DNA of 64,000 nt from Firmicutes bacterium HGW-Firmicutes-2 (GCA_002841495.1 PGZV01000002.1:1488-65487), one strand, 5' to 3'. Shown: positions 17,368 to 26,554, counted from the first letter of the stretch. Notes: generated from the sequence alone by a model not told the origin. Made by a program: numbers and translations.

Positions 17368-18414
17368 CTAAATTCCCAATGACATAGAAAAAGCAGGGGA
17401 TTGTTCATCTTGCTGTCCATCATCCATATTCTGTGCCACCAGGGATTCTGTGACATTTTGAGATACTGATTGTTCCTGTTCTTTCTTTTTACGCAGTCGT
17501 TCTTTTTGAGCCAGAGCCTGTTCCGGTGATTTCCAAGCGATGTTGCCATCCAGATGATCCAGCAGATGTTTGCGTGCCGTTTTGAATTCATCACCGATCA
17601 TACCCAGCCTAAGCAACCATACACGGAAGGTATACTTCTCGTTATCAGACACTATTTTAATTGGACTGGCTGATCGTTGATTATAAGCCTGTGCTGTAAT
17701 GGCCATGCAAAACTGAACATAGGCTTTCATCTTGCCGGCATGAAAGGATCCGTTGAAGGCTCTAAACTCAATGGTTCCCTTTTGAAAAACCGAGTGCAAA
17801 TTCAAACAGTGATAACGGCTGTCGTGGTAATGCTGATAGCTTCCGTCATCTCCTTTGTACCAAAGATCTTGAAGTTGCCTCATAGTTTTTGGTTTCTTGC
17901 GGTTCAGACTTTCCAAGAATTCAGTGTCAATCTTTTTGCAGTACCGTCTTTCCCTCTGGGAATCCACTTGCAATGCCCGGTAGACCATATCTTCTTTTGA
18001 TGCAATGATGTTCACCAGATTTCTTAGTTGATAGGCTTCAAATGGTGCCGCATTGATATGAATATGGATCCCGCAGGACTTGTTGCTAAAGGCACCCGCC
18101 TCCCTTAGCGCCCGTATCATTTCCTGAACTCTTTCGATGTCTTCATACGTGCAAACGGGACTCACCAGTTCTACACTGTAATCACGATCTGCCGCTTGCT
18201 TTCTACTCCCCACTTTTCTCTGACACTGAATACTGGCATCGCTGACCAGCTTCCACTTACGATGTTCAGCATCTACAACCGAATAAGCACTATAGCCACC
18301 GCCATCATATTGAGGTGATGTGCCCAGATACCCTGCCAGAACCTCTGCCGCCCTTTGCCTTGTTATACCAGTCATCTCAATTTCTATTCCGAATTTTTGA
18401 TCCCTTAAGTCCAC
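17368..18414 (-). CDS. Amidoligase-family (glutamine synthetase-like) enzyme
   Basis: 348 residues from GTG 18414. It has FGIEIEMTG near the N-terminus (acidic metal ligands), CGIHIHINA (~115) and IEFRAFNG (~220), the pattern of the Amidoligase_2 family, relatives of glutamine synthetase that form ATP-dependent amide bonds. The tail from ~300 is a Lys/Glu/Gln-rich coil. It lies in the transfer operon with the GGCT-like gene, so a peptide-tag or cell-wall peptide substrate is plausible, but not shown. Confidence 0.75.
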   Translation of the reverse strand: MDLRDQKFGIEIEMTGITRQRAAEVLAGYLGTSPQYDGGGYSAYSVVDAEHRKWKLVSDASIQCQRKVGSRKQAADRDYSVELVSPVCTYEDIERVQEMIRALREAGAFSNKSCGIHIHINAAPFEAYQLRNLVNIIASKEDMVYRALQVDSQRERRYCKKIDTEFLESLNRKKPKTMRQLQDLWYKGDDGSYQHYHDSRYHCLNLHSVFQKGTIEFRAFNGSFHAGKMKAYVQFCMAITAQAYNQRSASPIKIVSDNEKYTFRVWLLRLGMIGDEFKTARKHLLDHLDGNIAWKSPEQALAQKERLRKKKEQEQSVSQNVTESLVAQNMDDGQQDEQSPAFSMSLGI

Positions 18415-18426
18415 GGCATCACCGCC

Positions 18427-18915
18427 TTACCAGCTTCGAAGCTCATTAACGATACCCTTGATGCCATCGATTTTTAAAAATCCCTCTGCATCTTCAAAAA
18501 ATCTCAACAGCTTTTCTCTTCGATAGGTATCAATCAATTCTCCCTGACAGCTGACATTCAAATTATTTAGCTGTTGAATTAGGTTCTTGATCTCAAGCTC
18601 TCTTTCCCAGGCTTTATAGTTTTGACGTTTACTTTGTTCAATAAATCCTGTTAGTAGTTGTTCGAATCGCTCAATGTCATCTACCGAATAACAATAATAA
18701 GCTTCAAAAGGATTTTCATAATCAGTACCGGTCATGCACTTTTTGATCTGATCAAGGAGCCTTGGTCTTTCGCTAATTGCCGACTTGATATATCGCTCCA
18801 TAAGACAGAGCAAGTCATTTTCTCGGTGAGGTTCATAGGTGATACATGCTTTCATGTCAGCCACAATTTCCTCTTTCATTTGGATTAAAACATCTATCTC
18901 TTTATTCAATTTCAT
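18427..18915 (-). CDS. Hypothetical helical protein (162 aa)
   Basis: ATG 18915 overlaps the VirB4 stop by one base (TAATG) with GGTGGAAG as ribosome site. Entirely helical and charged, with several short coiled segments; no membrane segment. No family recognised. Strict coupling to virB4 suggests a role near the channel ATPase. Confidence 0.65.
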   Translation of the reverse strand: MKLNKEIDVLIQMKEEIVADMKACITYEPHRENDLLCLMERYIKSAISERPRLLDQIKKCMTGTDYENPFEAYYCYSVDDIERFEQLLTGFIEQSKRQNYKAWERELEIKNLIQQLNNLNVSCQGELIDTYRREKLLRFFEDAEGFLKIDGIKGIVNELRSW

Positions 18916-20735
18916 TATCTTCCACCTGCCTTTCCAAACAGTTTTTCTTTATATGCTGGGGCGTGAACGGCCAGATTATAGCGCTCATTGCCACACTTGT
19001 ATAAACAAACACCTCGCTGCGGGAACTTGATCAGGTTGTATTCTGATTCTTCCAGCTGCAAGGTGTCCATATAGAATTGCTTATCGATGTTACCGGCATT
19101 AAATAGAAAAGCATGTGTGGGAATGGAGAACAGGGGTTTTGTCAGCTCCTTGATGCCCTCAATGTTGAAATCCTCAAGGTTCTGGGAACTGAGTATGACC
19201 GCTGATTCTTTCTTGCGCACACGCTTCATAAAGTTACGGATATATTCTATGGCAGTCAGATTTGTGAGAAACAGATAGAGTTCATCAATCCCGGCTGCCG
19301 TATGCCCTTCTGTCAGAAGCTTATCGCTCATAAAGGACAGAATGTTAAAGAGCAGCGCATTTTTCACATTCCTGCTCGCCTGTAGCAATCCCTTAACCCC
19401 AAACACAATAAACCTATTGGAGGTGATATTGGTATGACCGTTGAAGAATTTACTTTCAGCTCCTTGGCACATGGAATGGAGCCCGAGGAGAATCTCCTGC
19501 AACATCTCCGGTGTATAGAGCTGGAATTTTCCTTTATCGTAGGATTTATAATCTTCTTCGATGAGCTCATACAGGTCTGACAGAATCGGATACCTCTCAG
19601 ATTCCAATGTATCAAAGTTCGTCTGATCACTAATGCCAAACTTCATATAAAGCTTACCCAGCATAATCTCAATGACATCTATGTGTTTATCTTTGAAGTC
19701 TTTGTAACACCTGAAAAAGTCCTTTAAAAACGAGATATGCTGACTCAGTTTAGTCGTTTGCCTAAAAGTCATCGGTGCATCCTTGTCCTGCGGCGAACCA
19801 CCTTCATCCCAAGTTTTTGGCTCCAAAGGATTAATCATGTAATCTCCAGACATGAGATCCACGAAGCATCCGCCCATATTTTCAGCCAGTTCAACATATT
19901 CATGCTCGGGATCCAGGCAGATCACATTCTTGCCGGATTCAAGGATGTTGCACAAGATTAATTTCAGCAGATAACTCTTCCCTTGACCAGAGTTACCAAG
20001 AATCAGGATACAGGGATTGGTTTTATCATCATCACGCTTATCAAAGTCCACGATGACGTTTGAACCGTATTTATCCCGGCCCAGATAGAATCCTTTTGCA
20101 TCCGTTTTACCTGAGTAGTTGAATGGATATAGATTTGCCACAGATGATGCCGGTAGCACCCGTTCAAACTGACTCCCGAACACATTTCTTCCTGTTGGAC
20201 CGACACTCAAAAAGCCTTGTTGCTGTCGAAGCAATAGCCGGTCAACATTTAGCTTGCTGCGCACAAGCTCTGTCAGAACATCGGTCTGCAACAGTTTTAG
20301 TGCATCCATGTCGCTGGCTGACAATTCAATGAAAACAGCACAGTGGAGTAGAGGCTCCCTATTTCTGTGCATGGTTGACACCAATGTAACCACATCCTGA
20401 AGGTTGCTTTCTGCAGTAACCGTTTGTTGTAGATCATTAGTGTTGGACGAATGCATCCGGTTCTTGTTGGCGGCATTATGAATGATCTTCTTCTCCTCAT
20501 TTGCTGTCACTTGTCTGGTATAAATTCTTAACGTCACACCATCTTTTTCACCTAAATGTCTCAGGATTGCCTGCTCATTGGTACTAGTGGGGTATTCTCT
20601 GAGAGCCCATACACAGCGGAAGGTGTTGCCACATATGAAATGATCCACGTTGAATTTGATGACAGAGGGTGCAATCATATCAATGAATGCTTTAATATTG
20701 TCGATCTTATATATACATTCTTTGTTTTTCTGCAT
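18915..20735 (-). CDS. virB4: VirB4/TraE-like conjugation ATPase
   Basis: 606 residues. ATG 20735 is chosen because AAAGGA lies 8 nt upstream; a TTG at 20756 lacks a site. Walker A GNSGQGKS is at 247-254 and the Walker B-like stretch is AAGIDELYLFL. VLSSQNLEDF follows, as in VirB4 C-terminal motor domains. It powers the type IV channel. The usual N-terminal portion is short, and the gene upstream (21513-22118) may supply it. Confidence 0.9.
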   Translation of the reverse strand: MQKNKECIYKIDNIKAFIDMIAPSVIKFNVDHFICGNTFRCVWALREYPTSTNEQAILRHLGEKDGVTLRIYTRQVTANEEKKIIHNAANKNRMHSSNTNDLQQTVTAESNLQDVVTLVSTMHRNREPLLHCAVFIELSASDMDALKLLQTDVLTELVRSKLNVDRLLLRQQQGFLSVGPTGRNVFGSQFERVLPASSVANLYPFNYSGKTDAKGFYLGRDKYGSNVIVDFDKRDDDKTNPCILILGNSGQGKSYLLKLILCNILESGKNVICLDPEHEYVELAENMGGCFVDLMSGDYMINPLEPKTWDEGGSPQDKDAPMTFRQTTKLSQHISFLKDFFRCYKDFKDKHIDVIEIMLGKLYMKFGISDQTNFDTLESERYPILSDLYELIEEDYKSYDKGKFQLYTPEMLQEILLGLHSMCQGAESKFFNGHTNITSNRFIVFGVKGLLQASRNVKNALLFNILSFMSDKLLTEGHTAAGIDELYLFLTNLTAIEYIRNFMKRVRKKESAVILSSQNLEDFNIEGIKELTKPLFSIPTHAFLFNAGNIDKQFYMDTLQLEESEYNLIKFPQRGVCLYKCGNERYNLAVHAPAYKEKLFGKAGGR

Positions 20736-20756
20736 TTGTTCAATCCTTTCTGGCAA

Positions 20757-20792
20757 TAAAAAAACAACCCCATATGTGTCGCTGAGGTTGTT
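20757..20792 (-). terminator. Rho-independent terminator before virB4
   Basis: Minus-strand AACAACC (20786-20792) pairs with GGTTGTT (20763-20769), followed by a run of T to 20757. It lies between the Zn-ribbon gene and virB4, so it should cut read-through into virB4. Confidence 0.65.
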
Positions 20793-20822
20793 CTTTCTTT
20801 GTTATAATTTGTTTACAAACTA

Positions 20823-21065
20823 TTACTCACTGTCATCATTATTCCCATTCAACTCTTCATTCATTTCTGCTTCAATGTCTTCATTAGTATCAAAACTCAA
20901 TACCTTTTTAAAATTGCAGTTGTAACAAATTAAAGTTGTTCTGATTCCATTCCCATAGTAATCATTACTAATATTTTCAGAAAAATCAAATTCTTGCTTG
21001 CAAATTGGGCACTCTCTTGGTATTTCATCACCTGGAGTATCAAAACTCTCGTCGTACTTTTTCAT
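20823..21065 (-). CDS. Small zinc-ribbon-like protein
   Basis: 80 residues. Two cysteine pairs, CPIC (about 19-22) and CYNC (about 47-50), are spaced as in a zinc ribbon; the ends are acidic. Lies downstream of an HTH gene and before a terminator, so the two form a small unit inside the transfer operon. Function unknown. Confidence 0.6.
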   Translation of the reverse strand: MKKYDESFDTPGDEIPRECPICKQEFDFSENISNDYYGNGIRTTLICYNCNFKKVLSFDTNEDIEAEMNEELNGNNDDSE

Positions 21066-21121
21066 CTTAAAATAATTTCCTTTCCATCATCATATGTTCT
21101 TCTTACTAACAACATATCATA

Positions 21122-21445
21122 TCATTTCATCGATTTCAACACATTACAAACAGTCCCTTGAGATATGTCAAGCATATCAGCAATGTCATCTTGTACGTAT
21201 TTATTGGACAAGTCTTGTATAATCTTATTACGTTCTTCTTTTGAAGAATAATTAGGTATGGTTACCAAAGATTCTTCTGTAACTCCTGAAGGCGATAGAG
21301 ATTTGATAAATGTTCTACCATCCGCAGTTACAGCTTTTGCAATTTTTTCACCTGTTCTTTTTTTGTATCCAATCTTTAACGAAACCAAATCCTCATTTAG
21401 TACTTTGGGTTCATTTGAAAATATTGTCATTAATTCATTAGACAT
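21122..21445 (-). CDS. HTH-containing putative regulator (107 aa)
   Basis: ATG 21445 follows AAAGGAGGTC. The C-terminal part YVQDDIADMLDISQGTVCNV is a helix-turn-helix typical of resolvase-like or sigma-like small regulators. Its own promoter overlaps a dyad (see 21476-21503), which suggests autoregulation. It is set between virB4 and the upstream transfer genes. Confidence 0.65.
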   Translation of the reverse strand: MSNELMTIFSNEPKVLNEDLVSLKIGYKKRTGEKIAKAVTADGRTFIKSLSPSGVTEESLVTIPNYSSKEERNKIIQDLSNKYVQDDIADMLDISQGTVCNVLKSMK

Positions 21446-21475
21446 TTCGAGACCTCCTTTATCAAATTAATAATA

Positions 21476-21503
21476 GTTTAATATCAATTTGATATTTTGT
21501 CAA
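21476..21503 (-). promoter_or_regulatory. Promoter with internal operator for the HTH/Zn-ribbon unit
   Basis: Minus-strand TTGACA (21498-21503), 16-nt spacer, TAAACT (21476-21481). The spacer contains ATATCAAATTGATAT, a dyad with 7-bp arms around one base (21481-21495). A second TTTGATA half lies just before the ribosome site. The layout fits repression by the HTH protein encoded directly downstream. Confidence 0.6.
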
Positions 21504-21512
21504 TCTCAAATT

Positions 21513-22118
21513 TTACTCACCTAAAATCACCCACCTTTCACCGTCGTAATCCTCATATTTTTCCGTCGTTACATTCTGCTCATAATAGACCCCAAGTAGT
21601 CTTTTGATATCGGCATTATCCGCTCGCCTTGCTGTAAATCCCTGATCCTTCAGGCTCTTTTCAATCCTTGTTAAGTATGGAAACACATCTGCCGACTTTT
21701 CCTGCTTCCCTTTCCCCACACTTTCATTCAATCGAATGATGATCAAAAACTCACGAGCCGTTGCCATCTGTATCTGCATCCGGTCCAGATTGGTACTGTC
21801 CATCTGCAACAGATTACGAATGACCGGATTGGGTTCTTCATCGATTCTTTTTTTGAGATACTGCTTGTTTGCATCAAAGTTCTCCTTTGAGTTCAGACAG
21901 AGCATTTCAATTTCCGCGATGCCCTTCAGCACCGTCATCAACGCATAGATTCTGGCACTCACATTCGATTCTGACAAAACAGATATATTGGTCGGTCGAA
22001 TGATGAAATAGACCAATTCTCCATAGCCTGTTCGAAGACTATAGTCTGTAATATCTTCAATGCCAATCAGTTCCTTCGTCGATTGATTCTGTTTTTCTTT
22101 CTGCTTTTTATTTTTCAA
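21513..22118 (-). CDS. Conserved transfer protein, possible VirB4 N-terminal partner
   Basis: About 201 residues. TTG 22118 has GGAGG at 8 nt; a GTG at 22133 is in frame but lacks a site. The N-terminus is Lys/Gln-rich, then TGYGELVYFIIRPTNISVLSESN, similar in feel to the N-domain of VirB4/TraC-like proteins, which is missing from the short virB4 product. No Walker motif. Follows the VirB3-like gene directly. Confidence 0.55.
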   Translation of the reverse strand: MKNKKQKEKQNQSTKELIGIEDITDYSLRTGYGELVYFIIRPTNISVLSESNVSARIYALMTVLKGIAEIEMLCLNSKENFDANKQYLKKRIDEEPNPVIRNLLQMDSTNLDRMQIQMATAREFLIIIRLNESVGKGKQEKSADVFPYLTRIEKSLKDQGFTARRADNADIKRLLGVYYEQNVTTEKYEDYDGERWVILGE

Positions 22119-22120
22119 TG

Positions 22121-22378
22121 TTACATCCTCCACTCAAACATCTGTTGCTTAAAAATAAAAAAGGCACCGGCATGACGGATGAAATCCATGATGCTGATGT
22201 CTTCAAAACGAATGGATAAAAAGGTGTAGGCGGCTGTTATCACGATAGGAACCATGATCCCCATCTGGGCCAGAGCAAAGACAGAAATCAGAAGACCCAC
22301 ACCGATAATGCCTATATCCTTTAGCTCCCATAACCATAAGGTTGCCTTTGCCTTTAAATTATCCGGATACATATACAT
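22121..22378 (-). CDS. PrgI/VirB3-like inner membrane channel protein
   Basis: About 85 residues. ATG 22378 has GAGG at 8 nt; an in-frame GTG lies at 22387. Two hydrophobic stretches (IGIIGVGLLISVFALAQMG and VPIVITAAYTFLSI) form a hairpin, as in PrgI/VirB3 proteins that partner VirB4. Located between virB6-like and virB4 genes as usual. Confidence 0.8.
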   Translation of the reverse strand: MYMYPDNLKAKATLWLWELKDIGIIGVGLLISVFALAQMGIMVPIVITAAYTFLSIRFEDISIMDFIRHAGAFFIFKQQMFEWRM

Positions 22379-22396
22379 AACACTCACCTCACTCTC

Positions 22397-23299
22397 TTAT
22401 TTTGGTACGGCTTGGACAATGGTCCTAGTGGTGTTCACTGCTGCTTGTGCTGTGTAAACCGCACTCATCACATTTGCCTTTGTTGATGTATCTAAGCCAA
22501 AAGCACCGGCAATTCTAGGAACCTCACCGGCAGACAGCATCAGTCCAAGCCCCAACAATGCATGGTCTTTCAGCACCATAAGCCCTGCCGTCAAGATGGT
22601 CGCCTGTAAAAAGGTAGTCAGACACAGACCAATAATCTGCTTTGTCCATTGAACAAAGCCATCGATGTATCCCCTCGGAACAGAGAACATATAAAGACTG
22701 CCAACCGCAATCTGGATGAGCAAAATTCCGCCACGCTTCAAATTGGAAAAGAACACTTTGATGACCGCATACCCCATCAGGATGACAATGAACAAGCCCA
22801 TAATAGGACTTGTAATCGACGAAAGTCCTCCGAATGCACCAGAGCTGCCGATGGATGAAATATCTCCTATTGCTCCCAGTTCACCAATAATTCCATTAGC
22901 CAAGTCACTAATACCATTGCTGTGACCTGTGATTCCGGTTGTCAAACTTGCCTGCAACGTAACCGAAAGTTTGTACAACTCAATAGGTGCAGTGGTGAAT
23001 AAGCTCACCGTCATAAATCCTTTAATAGCATTAAGCGCTGCATCCTTCACACTGCCTCTGCCATACTGGTACTCAATACCTGTTTCAAAGCAGGAGACGA
23101 CAAGCCCGATGCCGTACAAAGCCCAAGCCAGATATGAAAAGAAAAGGACAATGCTCTGGACCCAGTCCATATCAAAAAGTTCTACACCCATGTTGCCCAT
23201 CTGAGCAAAGAAATCACCCAGAAAGCCTACGATATGACCATAAATCCAATCGATGATTTGATCCATTACATCGCCCATGACAAAGTCCCATATAAACAA
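22397..23299 (-). CDS. VirB6/TrbL-like polytopic channel protein
   Basis: 300 residues from TTG 23299 with AAGGAGG at 9 nt. Six or so membrane segments, for example IVLFFSYLAWALYGIGLVV and ILTAGLMVLKDHALLGLGLM. A Gly/Ser-rich loop lies near 130-160. Size, topology and position upstream of the VirB3-like gene match VirB6-type proteins that form the inner membrane part of the channel. Confidence 0.8.
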   Translation of the reverse strand: MFIWDFVMGDVMDQIIDWIYGHIVGFLGDFFAQMGNMGVELFDMDWVQSIVLFFSYLAWALYGIGLVVSCFETGIEYQYGRGSVKDAALNAIKGFMTVSLFTTAPIELYKLSVTLQASLTTGITGHSNGISDLANGIIGELGAIGDISSIGSSGAFGGLSSITSPIMGLFIVILMGYAVIKVFFSNLKRGGILLIQIAVGSLYMFSVPRGYIDGFVQWTKQIIGLCLTTFLQATILTAGLMVLKDHALLGLGLMLSAGEVPRIAGAFGLDTSTKANVMSAVYTAQAAVNTTRTIVQAVPK

Positions 23300-23359
23300 T
23301 TCAGGATTCCTCCTTCCGAAAAAAACAGGACATGTCGATATTACTCGTCATGCCCTGCC

Positions 23360-23797
23360 TTACATTTGCTGATTCATTGAAATGCCTCTACTCATTTCAG
23401 GCATTTGTTCATTAAAAAGCTCCGCATATTCCTTTACCGAATCAGCAAGTATTCGATAATCCGATGTTGTCGGTTCATAAGCATACCACTCAGGTTTATC
23501 ATTGTAGATCCAGATATGGGGACCCATGCCTTCTCTGAAATTAGGATGGTTCAATTTCTTCTTGCCCAAAATATCTGAAAACTTCAAGACCAGAGAATCG
23601 ATGACGCCATCCTTTTTATCAATTACTGTTGCTTTGATGCCTTCATACTTTTGATGAGTTCCCATCGTTACAAATTCAAGCTTCATACGGGTTTGATCTG
23701 TCAAAGTGCCGTAACAGGTTTTCCCAATGAAGCTCACCCGATTGAATCCATTGTTCTTTTCAAAAATCTTTCTGAGTTCTTGTTCAAAAAAGTTCAT
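23360..23797 (-). CDS. Hypothetical transfer-operon protein (145 aa)
   Basis: ATG 23797 with GGAGGGG. A soluble alpha/beta protein, with VSFIGKTCYGTL and GPHIWIYNDKPEWYAYEPT; no signal peptide or known motif. Sits between the VirB2-like pilin and the VirB6-like gene. Confidence 0.6.
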   Translation of the reverse strand: MNFFEQELRKIFEKNNGFNRVSFIGKTCYGTLTDQTRMKLEFVTMGTHQKYEGIKATVIDKKDGVIDSLVLKFSDILGKKKLNHPNFREGMGPHIWIYNDKPEWYAYEPTTSDYRILADSVKEYAELFNEQMPEMSRGISMNQQM

Positions 23798-23809
23798 GCC
23801 GCGCCCCTC

Positions 23810-24151
23810 CTACATTCCAAGAATTGTCCAAATATAAGTTGGTGCTGTCAGCGTAAACACCAGACATGCGAACAAGATTGCCGGTCCGGCCCATTCAAAC
23901 TGGCCATGCTTCCGATAATCAAAATACGCCATTCCAAGTTTCGCAAAGAAAAAGACCGCCAGAATAAGGTCTATTGCCGGAAAGACAACCTTGTTCACGA
24001 CGGTCTTGATTTGACTTGATGCATCTGTCCAAGTGCTTTCAATGGCACCGGCCACATCTCCACTTCCTGCTGCAAATGCTGTCATGCTAAACAGCAACGT
24101 TAGCAAGACAACCAAACAAAATACTAATGCAATTTTCTTATATGCTTTCAT
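23810..24151 (-). CDS. VirB2-like pilin/DUF3852 membrane protein
   Basis: 113 residues. A signal peptide (MKAYKKIALVFCLVVLL...) ends at AFA-A near residue 28. Two further hydrophobic segments, IDLILAVFFFAKLG and ILFACLVFTLTAPTYIW, give the VirB2/TrbC topology. It is the probable conjugative pilin or channel lining subunit of element A. Confidence 0.7.
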   Translation of the reverse strand: MKAYKKIALVFCLVVLLTLLFSMTAFAAGSGDVAGAIESTWTDASSQIKTVVNKVVFPAIDLILAVFFFAKLGMAYFDYRKHGQFEWAGPAILFACLVFTLTAPTYIWTILGM

Positions 24152-24173
24152 TTATGATTCCACCTTTCATTAT

Positions 24174-25919
24174 TTATCGTTCAGGATCCAGAGGCGCAAT
24201 GTGCCAGTCGCTCCAAAGGTTCCCCTCTATCGTCAGTGAATCTGCCAGATTCATTGACAGCATTCCCACTGGAGTCCAGGCATCTATCAACCACGTATTC
24301 ACTTTATAATTTCCGTCCGGCATCCATATAGGCGTAAAATGGGTTCTGTTCTTATAGGTGCTATAAACGTTTTTTTGAAATTCAAACTTAGCCGTTGAAC
24401 CACTCTGGATTCGTTCCAACAAACGCCAATAGGTTTGATATTGAAATTCTGGGAAATATGACACCGCTGTTTGAGGATAGGTCACCGCTGAACTCTGATT
24501 TGTGCTTATGGTCGCTGTTACCGATTCTTTAATGCCATACCCGCTTTTCATAGTCCTTCCTTCGGCAGTTGGATTCGTGCTGTCACAGACAATCTGCATG
24601 CTTGAGGACAAGGTTGCATGATATTCAATATGATCAAATTCCCACCATCCTCGGTCAACCCACTTTGAAATCCATCGTCTGCTAGTATGAGTAATCCCTA
24701 AACTATCCGTCCACGATGAATATCTCCAGTGCCCTTCATCTACCCAATAAGCTTGCCACCATGGACGCCATATTCCCCATTCTGCTCTGGTATCTTCTGC
24801 TCTATTGGGTACAGACGCAAAAGAAAAACTGTCGTTGCGGTCATCTGCAACCGGATTCGGTGGCGGGTTCTTATCCATATCAACCACATTAACATGGATT
24901 GTTGACTGACTCGCATTTCCCGGTCCACTAACTGTGACTTGGATATCCATTGTCTGTTCTGTTGATGGAGTATGCCATTTAACCCACACCAATTGTGAAT
25001 CACCATCCGGATAAAACACATTGCTGACGGTGTATGTCGCCCCTGCAATTTTAAAACTTACCCGTGTCGATTGATCCGGATCCGATTGTCCACCACTCAC
25101 TGTTACTGCCGTTATAACATCGGTATCCACACGGTACTCATAATCATATGCGCTTATTTCTAATTCTTCAGGAATTTCTGTAAATCGAACGATTCCAAGA
25201 CCAAGAGAAGATTTAATATCAGCATCAGAAGCCGATGTTGTTGTGCTTCCACTCCATGCCGGATATCCTAAATCGGATACCTCAAGAAACATCGCTAGTG
25301 GTAGATTTTTATGAGTCAAGGATACCATTCTGCTTCTTAACAGACCGTTGACCACCTCATCATACATCGCTGCTTCAGTTGCCGTTGTAGCAATCATAAC
25401 ACCTTCGAATTTGTAGTAAGCTATGGGTTCAAGCAACAGTTTATAATCGCCGTTGATGAGAATGTCGAAGTTCATTCCTGTCAAGGCAGCAATGGAACGG
25501 ATTACTTGTTCATCTGTGAAATAGCTTTTGATTGCATCAATGTTGTTATTCCCATCTGTACTTATGATTCGTGGGATCGACTGACTTGGTTTCACACAGA
25601 CATATCCTCCTGCTACAGGTGATAATGATCTTCCGTTGCTATATTGTACTTTGCTTACTTTCCCAAAGTTATATATTGATGCACTCGGTGGCTTATTTGT
25701 AATGTCTACAGGATTTGTCACCACTGTATGATCGCTGCTTCGTATAACAGTGACACGAACACCTTCATCACCCGGTGACCATACATTCGTACTTGTTCCT
25801 TGCCCCATACCTCCTCCACCCGTATCAATATTACCATCTCCGACGGCATACACTGATATCGGTAGTAGTGTTGTGCTTAATAACAAAACCACCAAAAACA
25901 TAATCAAGTTTTTCTTCAT
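24174..25919 (-). CDS. Large secreted surface protein of the transfer operon
   Basis: 581 residues. ATG 25919 is chosen because AAAGGA precedes it by 6 nt. Signal peptide MKKNLIMFLVVLLLSTT... with likely cleavage after VYA. A Gly-rich segment follows, then beta-rich regions with Ser/Thr and many Trp (WGIWRPWWQAYW). One VTVSGPGNASQSTIHVNV stretch resembles an Ig-like strand pattern. No sortase motif at the C-terminus. Likely a surface or pilus-associated factor for mating contact; that is inference. Confidence 0.65.
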   Translation of the reverse strand: MKKNLIMFLVVLLLSTTLLPISVYAVGDGNIDTGGGGMGQGTSTNVWSPGDEGVRVTVIRSSDHTVVTNPVDITNKPPSASIYNFGKVSKVQYSNGRSLSPVAGGYVCVKPSQSIPRIISTDGNNNIDAIKSYFTDEQVIRSIAALTGMNFDILINGDYKLLLEPIAYYKFEGVMIATTATEAAMYDEVVNGLLRSRMVSLTHKNLPLAMFLEVSDLGYPAWSGSTTTSASDADIKSSLGLGIVRFTEIPEELEISAYDYEYRVDTDVITAVTVSGGQSDPDQSTRVSFKIAGATYTVSNVFYPDGDSQLVWVKWHTPSTEQTMDIQVTVSGPGNASQSTIHVNVVDMDKNPPPNPVADDRNDSFSFASVPNRAEDTRAEWGIWRPWWQAYWVDEGHWRYSSWTDSLGITHTSRRWISKWVDRGWWEFDHIEYHATLSSSMQIVCDSTNPTAEGRTMKSGYGIKESVTATISTNQSSAVTYPQTAVSYFPEFQYQTYWRLLERIQSGSTAKFEFQKNVYSTYKNRTHFTPIWMPDGNYKVNTWLIDAWTPVGMLSMNLADSLTIEGNLWSDWHIAPLDPER

Positions 25920-25937
25920 ACACATTCCTTTCTGCAT

Positions 25938-25967
25938 TAAAAAAGCACCACATTTCTGCAGTGCTTA
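25938..25967 (-). terminator. Rho-independent terminator before the surface protein gene
   Basis: Minus-strand AAGCAC and GTGCTT arms with extra pairing (TGCA/TGTG) and a GAAA-like loop are followed by six T. It separates the Tad block (with 25985-26554) from the T4SS block. Confidence 0.65.
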
Positions 25968-25984
25968 AGTTCTTATGCTTTCAA

Positions 25985-26554
25985 TTAATCCATATTCCCT
26001 ATTTTATTACCATTCTCATACATGTCTGTAGCTTCAATCACTTGACCTGACCCGCCATCCGGCACACTATCAAATCCAGGCAATCCGCCCGAAGATTGTG
26101 TTGCACTTGGTACCGGTGCCTCTACTGGTGTTTGTACAACTTCCTCTGTTCCAGTCTCATCATCCTGCGGTGGATCCACAGGCACGCCATCCGGTGTCTG
26201 AGTTGAATCTGATAGTTGTTCTTCAGTATAAGTTTGTTTTTCAGGAATATCCGGTTGAATGGTTTGTTCCGTCCCGTTATCATCTGCTGTGCCTATTTCT
26301 TCGGCAGATTCATCAATGTCGATCGGTTCGACTACCACATCTTCTTTTTCTGATGATTCATTCACCACTGTTGGAACTACAACATTATCATCTATTGAAA
26401 CTTCTTCCGTTTGGTTATTCGTTTCCTGTACAGGTACCACTTCTGCTGGATCACTTTGCATCCTTGATCCGATCATAAAAATCAGTGCGATACAAAGCAA
26501 TATTCCTGCAGTTACAATGAATCCTCTTTTCGCTTTATCACTCATATTTTTCAT
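25985..26554 (-). CDS. Membrane-anchored acidic protein
   Basis: 189 residues; ATG 26554 has AAGGAGG at 9 nt. One N-terminal membrane segment (GFIVTAGILLCIALIFMIG) and then a long Glu/Asp/Thr/Pro/Val-rich disordered extracellular region ending in GGLPGFDSVPDGGSG. This looks like a wall-spanning stalk at the end of the Tad operon. No enzymatic motif. Confidence 0.6.
   Translation of the reverse strand: MKNMSDKAKRGFIVTAGILLCIALIFMIGSRMQSDPAEVVPVQETNNQTEEVSIDDNVVVPTVVNESSEKEDVVVEPIDIDESAEEIGTADDNGTEQTIQPDIPEKQTYTEEQLSDSTQTPDGVPVDPPQDDETGTEEVVQTPVEAPVPSATQSSGGLPGFDSVPDGGSGQVIEATDMYENGNKIGNMD

Noticed and set aside
16854-17594. A 246-codon frame for the GGCT-like gene
   Set aside because: Its first 79 codons overlap the amidoligase in another frame and have no domain; the ribosome site supports ATG 17357.
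18915-22133. virB4 broken by the HTH/Zn-ribbon unit
   Set aside because: The 21513-22118 product is not the direct N-terminal continuation in sequence frame, and both genes have their own ribosome sites; a split gene is possible but not supported enough.
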